From Roseomonas gilardii (GTDB lineage: Bacteria; Pseudomonadota; Alphaproteobacteria; Acetobacterales; Acetobacteraceae), in the NCBI RefSeq assembly GCF_001941945.1, contig NZ_CP015583.1:2611501-2675500 (forward strand): a stretch of 64,000 nucleotides of DNA, given 5' to 3'. The position numbers and the translations under genes were made by a program. A model generated the notes under the pieces. It had not been told where the DNA came from and did no database searches. It saw only the letters and a program-made list of their open reading frames with translations. Within the stretch, counting starts at the first letter, position 1; every line of letters begins with the position of its first letter. Positions 1-8,083 of the stretch are shown here, piece after piece.

Positions 1-25
1 CAGCCGGCTGGCCAGCCGGGCGGGA

Positions 26-1033
26 TCAGCCGAAGAAGCCCACCAGCCAGTAGGCCAGCGCCGCGATGACGGCCGCGGCGGGCATCGTGACGACCCAGGC
101 CACCACGATGTTGCTGGCCACCCCCCAGCGCACCGCCGAGGTTCGCCGCGCCGAGCCGACGCCGACGATGGCGCCGGTGATGGTGTGGGTGGTGGAGACG
201 GGCACGCCGAGCCCCGTGGCCATGAAGAGCGTGATGGCGCCGCCGGTCTCGGCGCAGAAGCCCTGCACCGGCGTCAGCCGGGTGATGCGGGAGCCCATGG
301 TGTGGATGATGCGCCAGCCGCCGGTCAGCGTGCCCAGCGCGATGGCGGCATGGCAGGACAGCACGACCCAGAGCGGCACGTAGAACTCGCCGCCCAGCAT
401 CCCCTGGGAATAGAGCAGGACGGCGATGATCCCCATGGTCTTCTGCGCGTCGTTGCCGCCATGGCCGAGCGCGTAGGCGGAGGCCGAGAAGAACTGCATG
501 ATCCGGAAGGAGCGGTCCACCGCGAAGGGGGTGGAGCGGGCGAAGATCCAGGACACGGCGAAGACCAGCAGCAGCGCCAGCACCATGCCCAGCAGCGGCG
601 AGAGCACGATGGCCGCGACCGTCTTGCCCAGGCCGGACCAGACGATCGCGCCGATCCCCGCCTTCACCGTGCCGGCCCCCAGGATGCCGCCGACCAGCGC
701 GTGGGAGGAGGAGGACGGGATGCCGCGCCACCAGGTGATGATGTTCCAGGCGATGGCGCCGACCAGCGCGCCGAAGATCACCCGCGCATCCACGATCTCC
801 GCATCCACGATGCCGGTGCCGATGGTCTCGGCCACGTGCAGGCCGAAGAACAGGAAGGCGATGAAGTTGAAGAAGGCGGCCCAGGCCACGGCATAATGCG
901 GCCGCAGCACGCGCGTCGCCACGATGGTGGCGATGGCGTTGGCCGCGTCGTGCAGCCCGTTCAGGAAGTCGAAGAACAGCGCGACGGCGATCAGGCCGAC
1001 GAGCAGCGGGAGGGCGAGGGTCTCGACCGGCAT
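26..1033 (-). CDS. pit: PiT-family inorganic phosphate transporter
   Basis: Low-affinity inorganic phosphate:cation symporter of the inner membrane. The protein is about 335 aa and almost wholly hydrophobic. It carries the duplicated PiT signature: GLHDAANAIATIVATRVL near the N-terminus and a GHGGNDAQKTMG copy in the middle, followed by the late VSTTHTITGAIVG segment. An in-frame extension upstream exists but is low in hydrophobicity and overlaps the preceding gene, so I chose the ATG at 1033, which begins MPVETLALPLL. It lies 16 bases behind a DUF47/PhoU-like gene, the standard partner arrangement, so the two are very probably co-transcribed. The gene ends 25 bases from the window edge and looks complete. 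Confidence 0.93.
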   Translation of the reverse strand: MPVETLALPLLVGLIAVALFFDFLNGLHDAANAIATIVATRVLRPHYAVAWAAFFNFIAFLFFGLHVAETIGTGIVDAEIVDARVIFGALVGAIAWNIITWWRGIPSSSSHALVGGILGAGTVKAGIGAIVWSGLGKTVAAIVLSPLLGMVLALLLVFAVSWIFARSTPFAVDRSFRIMQFFSASAYALGHGGNDAQKTMGIIAVLLYSQGMLGGEFYVPLWVVLSCHAAIALGTLTGGWRIIHTMGSRITRLTPVQGFCAETGGAITLFMATGLGVPVSTTHTITGAIVGVGSARRTSAVRWGVASNIVVAWVVTMPAAAVIAALAYWLVGFFG

Positions 1034-1049
1034 GGACGGGTCTCCCGGC

Positions 1050-1706
1050 TCAGACGTGCTCGATGACGATGCTCTCGACCTGGTTCGCGGCATCGTCGAA
1101 GAGATCGACCACCCGTTCGAGCTGGTCGAAGACCTCGCGCACCGCGATGAAGCGCATCGCCCCGTCCGGCGCCTTCTCCTCCGAGATGCGGCGGAACAGC
1201 TCGGTCACGCCATCGTCGTGGATGTCGTCCGCCTCTCCCTCCGCCACCCGGATGGATTCGCAGAGCGCGTTGATGCGGGCGGCGTTGTTGGTGATGTCCG
1301 ACAGCAGCGGCACGGTGTCGCGCAGCAGCTCCGCGCAACGCAGGATGGTGTCGCCCAGGCGGCCCATCTCCGGCCCGAATTCCGTCATGCCGAAGAAGCG
1401 GATCGTCTTGGCCGCCTTCTTCATCTGGTCCAGCGTATCGTCCATGGCGCTGATCAGGGCCTGGATGTCGCCGCGGTCGAAGGGGGTGACGAAGGTCCGC
1501 CGCACGGCCTGGACGACCTCCCGCGTCACGGCATCGGCATGGTCCTCGGCGGCCAGGACGGCCGGGAAATGCGTGGCCGTCGCCTCGCCGCCCCGGAGCA
1601 TGGCCCGCAGTTCCACGGCGCCCACCACGATCGCGGCGGAATGCTGCTGGAACAGGTCGAAGAATCGCTCCTCGCGCGGAAGCATGCGGCGGAACCAGCC
1701 GAGCAT
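1050..1706 (-). CDS. DUF47 (PhoU-like) protein, partner of PiT transporter
   Basis: Small cytoplasmic all-helical protein of 218 aa of the DUF47/PhoU-related family. It starts MLGWFRRMLPREERFFDLF, the typical family opening (metal-binding helical bundle). Members nearly always sit directly upstream of a PiT transporter and are thought to modulate it. Here the PiT gene follows after 16 bases. The open frame extends 23 codons further upstream, but the MLGWF start matches family N-termini. No PhoR/PhoB genes are in view, so phosphate regulation cannot be judged from the window. Confidence 0.9.
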   Translation of the reverse strand: MLGWFRRMLPREERFFDLFQQHSAAIVVGAVELRAMLRGGEATATHFPAVLAAEDHADAVTREVVQAVRRTFVTPFDRGDIQALISAMDDTLDQMKKAAKTIRFFGMTEFGPEMGRLGDTILRCAELLRDTVPLLSDITNNAARINALCESIRVAEGEADDIHDDGVTELFRRISEEKAPDGAMRFIAVREVFDQLERVVDLFDDAANQVESIVIEHV

Positions 1707-1973
1707 CGAACAAACCTTTGCAAGACCGCCGCTCGCGGCCAGGAATGCGGGGCGAAGGCGAGAATGCCCGGCCACGGGGGGCGTCTTCTAACCGTCACAC
1801 GGCGTCCTGGCCACACCGGGGCCGCATCACACGGCTTTCCCGGCGGCCGGGATGGACGCGCCGGGCCGGGGGCTTCATTGTAATCTTCCTCATCCGTGCC
1901 CAATTTCGAGATTCGATCAGGGACCGAGAAAGTTTTGTCCCGGGAACGGGCATGAAGGACGCCACCGCGTGAG

Positions 1974-2432
1974 ATGTCGCAAAAGCTGAAGAAGAAGACG
2001 CGGGGGCGCCAGTACGCGGCCCTGCCCATTGCCGAACAGGCTGGCGAGACGATGGTGATGCTCGTCACCAGCCGCGAGACGCATCGCTGGATCATCCCCA
2101 AGGGCTGGGCGGAGAAAGGCATGGCGCCGCACCAGCTCGCCGCCAAGGAAGCCTATGAGGAAGCCGGGCTGGTCGGCGAGGTCCAGCCCGAGGCGGTGGG
2201 CTCCTATTGCTACAGCAAGCGCCTGCGGAGCGGCCGGGATCTGCCTTGTCAGGTGCAGGTCTTCCCCATGCGGGTGGAGAAGCAGCTGGAGGACTGGCCG
2301 GAGCGGCGGGAACGGGAGACACGCTGGTTCACCCTGTCCGGCGCCGCGGAGCTGGTGGGCGATGCCGGGCTGAGCGCCCTGTTGCTGGACCTGGCACGGC
2401 CCCGGGGCAGCACGGGGGGCAGCACGGCCTGA
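1974..2432 (+). CDS. Nudix hydrolase
   Basis: A 152-aa Nudix hydrolase, expected to cleave a nucleoside diphosphate linked to another group. The Nudix box is visible at about residues 43-66: PKGW at the front and KEAYEEAGL at the core, matching REUXEEXGU with Lys for Arg. The single Glu normally lying between Gly and the REUXEEXGU core is Met here. This GW-type box is common in short alphaproteobacterial Nudix proteins related to diphosphoinositol-type hydrolases. Substrate unknown. A six-codon open frame (MKDATA, 1951-1971) ends two bases before this ATG and could be a leader or coincidence. The divergent upstream gene is the DUF47-PiT operon. Confidence 0.85.
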   Translation: MSQKLKKKTRGRQYAALPIAEQAGETMVMLVTSRETHRWIIPKGWAEKGMAPHQLAAKEAYEEAGLVGEVQPEAVGSYCYSKRLRSGRDLPCQVQVFPMRVEKQLEDWPERRERETRWFTLSGAAELVGDAGLSALLLDLARPRGSTGGSTA

Positions 2433-2437
2433 CGCGC

Positions 2438-2455
2438 GCGGGGAAAGCCCCCCGC
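2438..2455. terminator. hairpin between convergent nudix and chromate transporter genes
   Basis: GCGGGG pairs with CCCCGC around a short A-rich loop just after the Nudix stop codon. The two flanking genes converge, so it may serve both. No T-run follows, so this is a candidate only. Confidence 0.35.
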
Positions 2456-2539
2456 CGGAGCGGTTTCCGTTCGCCCCGGCTTGTTGTTTCCCAGGTGTCT
2501 TCGCCCGGTCGGGCGGAAAGCGCCTGACCGGGATCCGCT

Positions 2540-3067
2540 CTAAAGGGCCCCAAGCCCCGCCAGCCCTGCCAGGGCGCCGCCGAACAGCAGCCAGAGCGGA
2601 TGCACCTTCCAGCGCAGCGGGATCACGGTGCAGGCCAGGGCGATCAGCGCCAGCCCCACCCCGCGCACCGAGGCCTCCGTGATCACGATGCCGCTGGCCA
2701 CCACCAGTCCGGAGGTCATCGGCAGCAGCCCTTCCTGCACCCAGCGGCGCCAGGGCCGGTCGCGGCTGCGGTCCCAGAGGCGGACGGCGAGGATGGTCAG
2801 GGCCGAGGAGGGGATGAACTTCGCGGCGCTCGCCACCGCCAGCCCGGGCCAGCCGGCCACGGTCCAGCCGACCAGCGGCACCACCATGAGGTTCGGCCCC
2901 GGCGCGGCCTGCGCCAGCGCGAAGAGGGCGCTGAACTCCTCGGCCGACATCCAGTGGTGCACCTCGACCACGCGCCGCTGCATTTCCGGCAGGATGCTGT
3001 TGCCGCCGCCGAAGGCCAGCAGCGAAAGCTCCCCGAAGATCAGGGCGATGGAGACCAGCACCGGCAT
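2540..3067 (-). CDS. chromate transporter, second half-protein (ChrA domain)
   Basis: Integral membrane half-size chromate transporter (175 aa) of the CHR superfamily. Visible family features are FGELSLLAFGGGNSILPEMQ near the start, the W-x-E-F stretch (HHWMSAEEFSALFALAQAAPGPN) and about five later hydrophobic segments. Short-chain CHR proteins work as pairs, and this is the second of two adjacent genes. The upstream partner stops with TGA overlapping this ATG by one base (TGATG), with a GTG three bases earlier as an alternative start. Translational coupling is therefore likely. Function would be proton-driven efflux of chromate or a related oxyanion; the substrate is inferred from family. 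Confidence 0.88.
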   Translation of the reverse strand: MPVLVSIALIFGELSLLAFGGGNSILPEMQRRVVEVHHWMSAEEFSALFALAQAAPGPNLMVVPLVGWTVAGWPGLAVASAAKFIPSSALTILAVRLWDRSRDRPWRRWVQEGLLPMTSGLVVASGIVITEASVRGVGLALIALACTVIPLRWKVHPLWLLFGGALAGLAGLGAL

Positions 3068-3687
3068 CACGCGGCGCTCCGGCGGGAGGCCAGGATGGCC
3101 AGTGGCGTCAGCACGATCATAGTCGGCAGCAGGGGAAGGCGGAAGACGGCGATGGCCAGGACGCAGACCAGCGCCACCAGGGCCGGCCAGGGGCGGCGCA
3201 GCAGCGGCCGGGCGATGCGGATGCCCATGGACAGCAGCAGCCCCGCCGCCGCCGCCGCCAGGCCGGCGAAGAAGTGCCGCACATAGGGATCGTCGTGGTA
3301 GCGGTCATAGATCACGCCCAGCGCGATCACCACCAGCGTGGGCACCGCGAGGAGGCCCGAGATCGCCACGAGGGCGCCGCTCAAGCCGCCGAAGCGGTAG
3401 CCCACCGCCACCGACAGGTTCACGACATTGCCGCCAGGGAGGAACTGGCAGAGGCCGAGCAGCTCGGTGAATTCCGCCTCGCTCATCCAGCGGCGCTTCT
3501 GCACGATCATGTGCCGCGCCAGCGGCAGCGCGCCGCCGAAGGCCGTCATGCCCAGGCCGAGGAAGCCCAGGAAGAGTTCCGGCCGGCCGGGAGCGTGCCG
3601 CTCCACCGCCGCTCCGCCGCCCCCCGGCCCGTCTTGTGCCGATCCGCCTTCTGCCAAGCCTGCCTCCATCCGCATCGCCGCCTCCAT
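3067..3687 (-). CDS. chromate transporter, first half-protein (ChrA domain)
   Basis: First partner of a two-gene, short-chain chromate transporter (206 aa from the furthest start; Met codons at residues 5 and 7 are alternatives). After a Gly/Ala-rich tail of some 30 residues comes the CHR domain, with FGGALPLARHMI, the RRWMSEAEFTELLGLCQFLPGGN motif and several membrane spans. Partner genes of opposite predicted topology are the usual arrangement of bidomain-split CHR systems. A LysR-type regulator gene is transcribed divergently from about 150 bases away and probably controls this pair. Confidence 0.87.
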   Translation of the reverse strand: MEAAMRMEAGLAEGGSAQDGPGGGGAAVERHAPGRPELFLGFLGLGMTAFGGALPLARHMIVQKRRWMSEAEFTELLGLCQFLPGGNVVNLSVAVGYRFGGLSGALVAISGLLAVPTLVVIALGVIYDRYHDDPYVRHFFAGLAAAAAGLLLSMGIRIARPLLRRPWPALVALVCVLAIAVFRLPLLPTMIVLTPLAILASRRSAA

Positions 3688-3783
3688 CGTGCCGGCCCTT
3701 CCGCGCTCTCTCCGGTGCCCTGTTGTCCGGACACCATTCCCGGGCGCCTGCCGGAGGCGACGGGCTACGCTTCATGCTTCATC

Positions 3784-3828
3784 CTGTCTAATAGATGGGA
3801 CAGTCCCGGGACATATCTTCAGGATATG
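3784..3828. promoter_or_regulatory. LysR-type operator region between chrA pair and regulator
   Basis: Two nested symmetric elements lie between the divergent genes. CTGTC and GACAG (3784-3803) flank TCTAATAGA, and CATATC-TTCAG-GATATG occupies 3812-3828. The second fits the T-N11-A rule for LysR boxes with a near-perfect palindrome. It also falls inside the open frame if the regulator is started at the upstream ATG 3795, which argues for the later TTG start at 3834. Operator role is inference. Confidence 0.55.
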
Positions 3829-3833
3829 GCACT

Positions 3834-4763
3834 TTGATAGAGACGCGCCTGCTCCGCTACTTCGTCGCCGTCGCCGAGCTCGGCCATCTCACGCGCGCGG
3901 CGGAGCGCCTCGGCATCCGGCAGCCGCCGCTGAGCCAGCAGATCCGGCTGCTGGAGCGTCAGCTCGGCGTGACGCTCTTCCAGCGGCAGCCGCGCGGCAT
4001 GGCGCTCACCGAGAGCGGCACGGCCTTCCTGGCCGAGGCGCGTGGCATCCTGCAACGGATGGACGAGGCGGTGGCGCATGTGCGGGGCATCGCCGCCGGC
4101 GAAAGGGGGCGGATCGCCATCGGCTTTACCGGCTCGGCGGCCTTCCATCCCTTCGTGCCCTCCGCGCTGCGGCGCTTCCGTCAGTCCTCCCCGGGCGTGA
4201 CCCTGGTGCTGGAGGAGAGCAGCTCGTCGGAGCTGATCCAGGCGCTGGAGGCGGAGCGGCTCGATGCCGCCTTCATCCGCGCCCCGAACCTGTCGCTGCC
4301 GGGCCTGGTCGCGGAGGCGGTGCTGGAGGAAAGGATGCTGGCCGCCCTGCCCGCCACCCATCCGCTGGCCCCTCATGGGCATGGCGGCCGGCGGCCCCTG
4401 CCCCTCGGCGCTCTTCGGCACGAGACCTTCATCCTGTATCGCCGCCACAGCGGGGCGGGCCTCTATGACGGCATCCTCTCCGCCTGCCGGGCCGCCGGCT
4501 TCAGCCCCTCCATCGGCCAGGAGGCCCCGCGCATGCTCTCGACGCTGAGCCTCGTCGCGGCGGGACTCGGGATCTCCGTCGTGCCCGTCTCCCTGCGCCG
4601 GCTGAACCTGGAAGGCGTGGCCTATCGTGCGCTGGAGCCGATGCCGGAGCTTGTGGCGCCGATCCACCTGGCCTATCGCGCCGGCCCCTTGCCCGAGGCC
4701 GTGCAGCGCTTCCTGGCGGAGATCCGCTCCCCTTCCCCGGGCAGCGGCAAGGCGGCTTCGTGA
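3834..4763 (+). CDS. LysR-family transcriptional regulator
   Basis: DNA-binding regulator of 309 aa. The N-terminal winged helix-turn-helix is clear (LRYFVAVAELGHLTRAAERL, then QPPLSQQIRLLE), followed by a periplasmic-binding-protein-like effector domain from about residue 90. I placed the start at TTG 3834, directly before the IETRLLRYF family opening and 9 bases after AGGA. The ATG at 3795 would add 13 residues that are not family-like and would bury a LysR-type palindrome in coding sequence. Divergent to the chromate transporter pair, hence probably its regulator. The effector is unknown. Confidence 0.88.
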   Translation: MIETRLLRYFVAVAELGHLTRAAERLGIRQPPLSQQIRLLERQLGVTLFQRQPRGMALTESGTAFLAEARGILQRMDEAVAHVRGIAAGERGRIAIGFTGSAAFHPFVPSALRRFRQSSPGVTLVLEESSSSELIQALEAERLDAAFIRAPNLSLPGLVAEAVLEERMLAALPATHPLAPHGHGGRRPLPLGALRHETFILYRRHSGAGLYDGILSACRAAGFSPSIGQEAPRMLSTLSLVAAGLGISVVPVSLRRLNLEGVAYRALEPMPELVAPIHLAYRAGPLPEAVQRFLAEIRSPSPGSGKAAS

Positions 4764-4990
4764 CGGGATCGACCTTGTAGGGGGCTCCCGCCGCGCGGCG
4801 GCCAGGGTCCTCCGGCCATGTTACAAAGTCCGTGACGGGACCCGGGATACGGGCCGTCCACCCGCCGGCTGCAACCTTACCGTTGCCCTCCCGCTACATT
4901 CGCGACGATTCGGAGGTTCCTCCGCAAACACGTCTGGAAGGCTGCCCCAATGCACGACATAGTGATGTCCTCACCAAAGCGGGGTTCGGC

Positions 4991-5284
4991 ATGGCGCTCG
5001 ATAAATCGCCTCGCCCAGTCATGATGCGGCATAGTCGGCGACTATCTGACAAGCTCCTCCTGGCCTTTCATCAGGCCTGCGATCAGAGCGATGTCGAGAT
5101 TGCCTGGGAGCTGCTCCGGATTACGGAGAAGGCCCTGTTGAAATCCGGCCAGTATTCGGGCCCGGAGCGACGGAAGGGCGTGGAAAGTCTCGTGGCGGCC
5201 CATGAGCGTCTTTTCGAGATACGCCTGGGCCTCGACCGGGACAATCCCCGGGCGCTGGTCCTGGCCGAGGCCGATCCGGACTGA
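4991..5284 (+). CDS. small conserved hypothetical protein
   Basis: A 97-aa basic, helix-rich soluble protein. Sequence features are RRLSDKLLLAFHQACDQ near residue 15, then GPERRKGVESLVAAHERLFEIR. The look is of a small helical family seen in Acetobacteraceae and relatives (from memory, no function known). The open frame continues upstream to 4832, but the added part has no family character and the ATG at 4991 begins the conserved region. No operon partner is evident: the GNAT gene starts 162 bases later. Confidence 0.65.
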   Translation: MALDKSPRPVMMRHSRRLSDKLLLAFHQACDQSDVEIAWELLRITEKALLKSGQYSGPERRKGVESLVAAHERLFEIRLGLDRDNPRALVLAEADPD

Positions 5285-5446
5285 CCGTGGCGCCCGCCGG
5301 TGGGCTGCGTCCCGCCCCTGCCTTGGGGCGCGGGCGGAGCTTTGCCTCGCGCGCCTCGAAGGACGCTGGGCGCACCGATCCGGACAGAACGAAAGACGTG
5401 GCGGGCCGGGGAACAGCCTGATCCCGCCCCGCCCCGGAAGACTGGC

Positions 5447-5923
5447 TTGAGCCCGGGGCGCCGGTACGGGATCGAGATCCGGAGCGCGCTTCCGGCCGAT
5501 GCCGCCGACCTGGCCATCCTTCTGCAAGGGGATGGGCCGCCGATTCCACCCTCGCAGATGTCGGAAAGGCTGGAGCGCCTGTTGCGCGACTCGGCCAGTG
5601 CCGTTCTGGTCGCCGCCGATTACGGCCCCCTCGCCGGGGTAATCGCCCTGCACTGGCATTCCACGCTGTGGGAAAGCCGGCCCGTCGCCCGGTTATCAGC
5701 CCTGCAGGTCGCGGAAGCGGGCCGCCGGCGCGGCATCGGACGCCTGCTGCTCAAGGCCGGGGCCCAGGCCGCGCGGCAGGCGGGTTGCGACCGGCTGGAG
5801 GCCACGCCGCCGCCCCATGCCGGGGATGGTTTGGCCTTCCTTCGCGACAACGGCTTTGCCGAGGAGGGCCCGGTCCTGTCGCGCGGCCTGCGCAAACGGC
5901 AGGATCAGGGCGGATCACCCTAG
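5447..5923 (+). CDS. GNAT-family N-acetyltransferase
   Basis: An acetyl-CoA-dependent N-acetyltransferase of the GNAT fold, about 158 aa. Visible are the N-terminal strand (IEIRSALPADAADLAILL), the motif A region with RRRGIGRLLLKAGAQAARQAGC (the R/Q-x-x-G-x-G/A pyrophosphate loop) and the C-terminal AFLRDNGF motif. No ATG precedes the conserved domain in a sensible place. The TTG at 5447, eight bases after GGAAG, is the best start; an ATG at 5300 would add 49 residues of Arg/Pro-rich filler. Substrate unknown. Confidence 0.75.
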   Translation: MSPGRRYGIEIRSALPADAADLAILLQGDGPPIPPSQMSERLERLLRDSASAVLVAADYGPLAGVIALHWHSTLWESRPVARLSALQVAEAGRRRGIGRLLLKAGAQAARQAGCDRLEATPPPHAGDGLAFLRDNGFAEEGPVLSRGLRKRQDQGGSP

Positions 5924-6048
5924 GGCGGCATCGTCCGGAAGCCCGGGCCGATTCCAGTCAGGCGTAATCCGGCGGCCGGCCCGGTTGGACCCCGTTCCGG
6001 GAAGGGCACTCAAGGCGCCCTCCCCGGCAGAGCCAGGGCCAGGTCGCG

Positions 6049-6321
6049 TTAGCGGCGCTGGCTGCGGCCGCGCGCCGTCGTGGCGGCCTTGGCGGCGGGG
6101 GCTTCCGGCTCGGCGCTGGCAGCCGGCGTTTCGCCGACCGCCGGCAGGCCGCGCGTCTGATCATAGGCCGCCTGCGCGCACTTCTCGATGGCGTAGAGCG
6201 TCTGCCACTTCTCCTTGCAGGCGGGCCGGTACGCCTCCAGCGGGTCCACCACCTCCGGTGCCTTCGGCGTGGTGGAGCATCCGGCCAGGGCGACCAGCAG
6301 AACCAGGGCGATCTTCTTCAT
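6049..6321 (-). CDS. small putative lipoprotein
   Basis: A 90-aa exported lipoprotein. It begins MKKIALVLLVALAGCSTTP, a signal peptide with lipobox LAGC at residues 13-16. The mature part has three Cys-containing turns (RPACKEKW, IEKCAQAAY) and a low-complexity Ala/Arg tail. The ATG at 6321 was chosen because it starts the signal peptide; the frame is open for 23 more codons. Function unknown. It lies 110 bases behind the ABC permease gene on the same strand. Confidence 0.75.
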   Translation of the reverse strand: MKKIALVLLVALAGCSTTPKAPEVVDPLEAYRPACKEKWQTLYAIEKCAQAAYDQTRGLPAVGETPAASAEPEAPAAKAATTARGRSQRR

Positions 6322-6432
6322 TAGGTGTCTCGTGGTGAAACTCTGAAGGGTCTCATAGGCTGCTCGAAGGTCACACGGCAACCGCCTCAATTCACTTGCA
6401 AGAGGCTGCGTGCGGAATTCCCGGCGCCTGTC

Positions 6433-8079
6433 TCATGGCCGCCACGGCAGGGTGCCATCCGGCAACCGTCGCGCGAAGAGGCTGGCCAGGGCCATCAACC
6501 CCGCCACCAGGATCAGGGCCACCAGCGATACCGCCGCCGCCTGCGGCCCATCGCCCCCATCCTGGAGGTTGAAGACCAGCACGCCCAGGGTCTGGGTGCC
6601 CGGCCCGTGCAGCAGGGTGGAGATCGTCACCTCGTTCACCGCCTGGAGCGCCACGAGGATTCCCCCCGCGGCCAACCCCGGCGTCAGGGGCGGCAGGTGG
6701 ACGGAGCGCAGGCGGGACCAGAGCCCCGCCCCCATGCCGCGTGCCGCGAAATCCAGCAGCGGATCGAGCCGCGCGGCGGCCGCGGCGGCGGGCCGCAGCG
6801 CCATGGCCTGGAAGCGCGCCAGATAGGCGAAGAGGATCAGGGCCAGCGTGCCGTAGGCCCAGCCGCCAAAGGGGGTGGACAGGACCAGCAGCAACGCCGC
6901 GACACCGGTGCAGGCCCCTGGCAGGGCATAGGAGAGGTCGGTCCCGATCGCCCCGATGCGGACCGCGCGGCCACGCAGCGAGATCGCGACCGGCAGCGCC
7001 GCCAGGGCCAGGATCAGCGCCGCCAGGGCGGACAGGAGCAACGAATTGCCCAGTGCCGCCAGGGTCTGGGACCCCGGCGCGAAGGCCGCCGCCCAGTGGC
7101 GCAGCGTGGCCGTGCCGGCCGAGATCGGCACGCCGAAGGCCGGCACCAGCGAGGCCGCCAGCAGCGACAGCAGCGGCACCAGCAGGACCAGCACGAGGCC
7201 GAGCCAGAGCAGGGCCACGCCCAGGCGGGCGCCCTGCCCCGCCCGCAAAGGCTCGAAAGGCTTGCCGGATGGCAGCGAGGCGGCCCGGATCGCCATCCGC
7301 TGGGCCAGCAGCCCGGGCGCGGCCAGGGCGGCGAGCAGCAGCGACAGCGCCGCCGACTGTCCCAGCGCGCCGGTGCCGGCGCCGGACAGCCGTTGCCAGA
7401 TCAGGATCGGCAGGGTGATCCAGCGGGCCGGGATGCCCAGCAGGGCGGCCACGCCGAAATTGCCCAGCGCCGCGATCCAGGCGAGCCCCGCCCCGGCCAG
7501 CAGGCCGGGCAAGAGCAGCGGCCAGACGACACGGCGCAGCGCCTCGGCCGGGCTGGCGCCGAGCCCGCGCGCGGCGGCGAGATTCTCGCCCGGCACGCGC
7601 CGCAGCACCGCCGCCATGGCCAGCAGCACCAGCGGCGCCCCCTGCAGGCCCAACAGCGCGATCATGCCGCCGGGGCCGTAGAGCGGGTTCGGGGTGCCCA
7701 GCGGCGGGGCGAGGCCCAGGGCGAGGAGCAGCGGCGAGGAGGGGCCCGCCGCCTGCGAGAAGGCCAGGGCCAGGACCTGCGGCGGCACCAGGGCCGGCAG
7801 GATGCAGAGGAAGAGCAGGACCCGCCGCCCGGGCGGCGCGCGCAGCAGGAGCAGCGAGACCAGGGCCATGCCGAGCAGGCAGGCCAGCAGGCAGGCCCCG
7901 GCGGCCACCAGCAGGGTGCGCCAGGTGGCGCGCCAGACGGCCGCATCGGCGGGCAGCAGGGCCAGGGCGGGGCCGGAGGCCTCGCTCAGGAGCCGTAGCA
8001 GCGGCGCCGCGCCGACCAGGACCAGCCAGGCCAGCGCCAGGAGCGCCAGCCCGCGGGAGGGCAGCAGGGATGGGTTCAA
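6433..8079 (-). CDS. iron(III)-type ABC transporter permease, fused two-domain
   Basis: Inner-membrane permease of 548 aa with two fused BPD_transp_1 halves, as in the FbpB/AfuB/ThiP type. Each half has about six membrane segments and an EAA-like loop: around ARGLGASPAEALRRVVWPLLLPG in the first half and in the corresponding, more divergent place in the second. It starts 4 bases after the stop of the substrate-binding protein, so the two are one operon. No nucleotide-binding ATPase gene follows or precedes, which is unusual: the system would need an ATPase encoded elsewhere. Substrate (ferric iron or a related ligand) is inferred from family and partner. Confidence 0.85.
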   Translation of the reverse strand: MNPSLLPSRGLALLALAWLVLVGAAPLLRLLSEASGPALALLPADAAVWRATWRTLLVAAGACLLACLLGMALVSLLLLRAPPGRRVLLFLCILPALVPPQVLALAFSQAAGPSSPLLLALGLAPPLGTPNPLYGPGGMIALLGLQGAPLVLLAMAAVLRRVPGENLAAARGLGASPAEALRRVVWPLLLPGLLAGAGLAWIAALGNFGVAALLGIPARWITLPILIWQRLSGAGTGALGQSAALSLLLAALAAPGLLAQRMAIRAASLPSGKPFEPLRAGQGARLGVALLWLGLVLVLLVPLLSLLAASLVPAFGVPISAGTATLRHWAAAFAPGSQTLAALGNSLLLSALAALILALAALPVAISLRGRAVRIGAIGTDLSYALPGACTGVAALLLVLSTPFGGWAYGTLALILFAYLARFQAMALRPAAAAAARLDPLLDFAARGMGAGLWSRLRSVHLPPLTPGLAAGGILVALQAVNEVTISTLLHGPGTQTLGVLVFNLQDGGDGPQAAAVSLVALILVAGLMALASLFARRLPDGTLPWRP

Positions 8080-8083
8080 GCGT

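Noticed and set aside
1718-1972. 84-codon frame before the Nudix gene
   Set aside because: Arg/Ser-rich, no ribosome site, and it covers the divergent promoter region.
6325-7998. 557-codon plus-strand frame opposite the ABC permease
   Set aside because: Gln/Arg/Gly-rich filler with no motif; the minus-strand permease has clear membrane topology.
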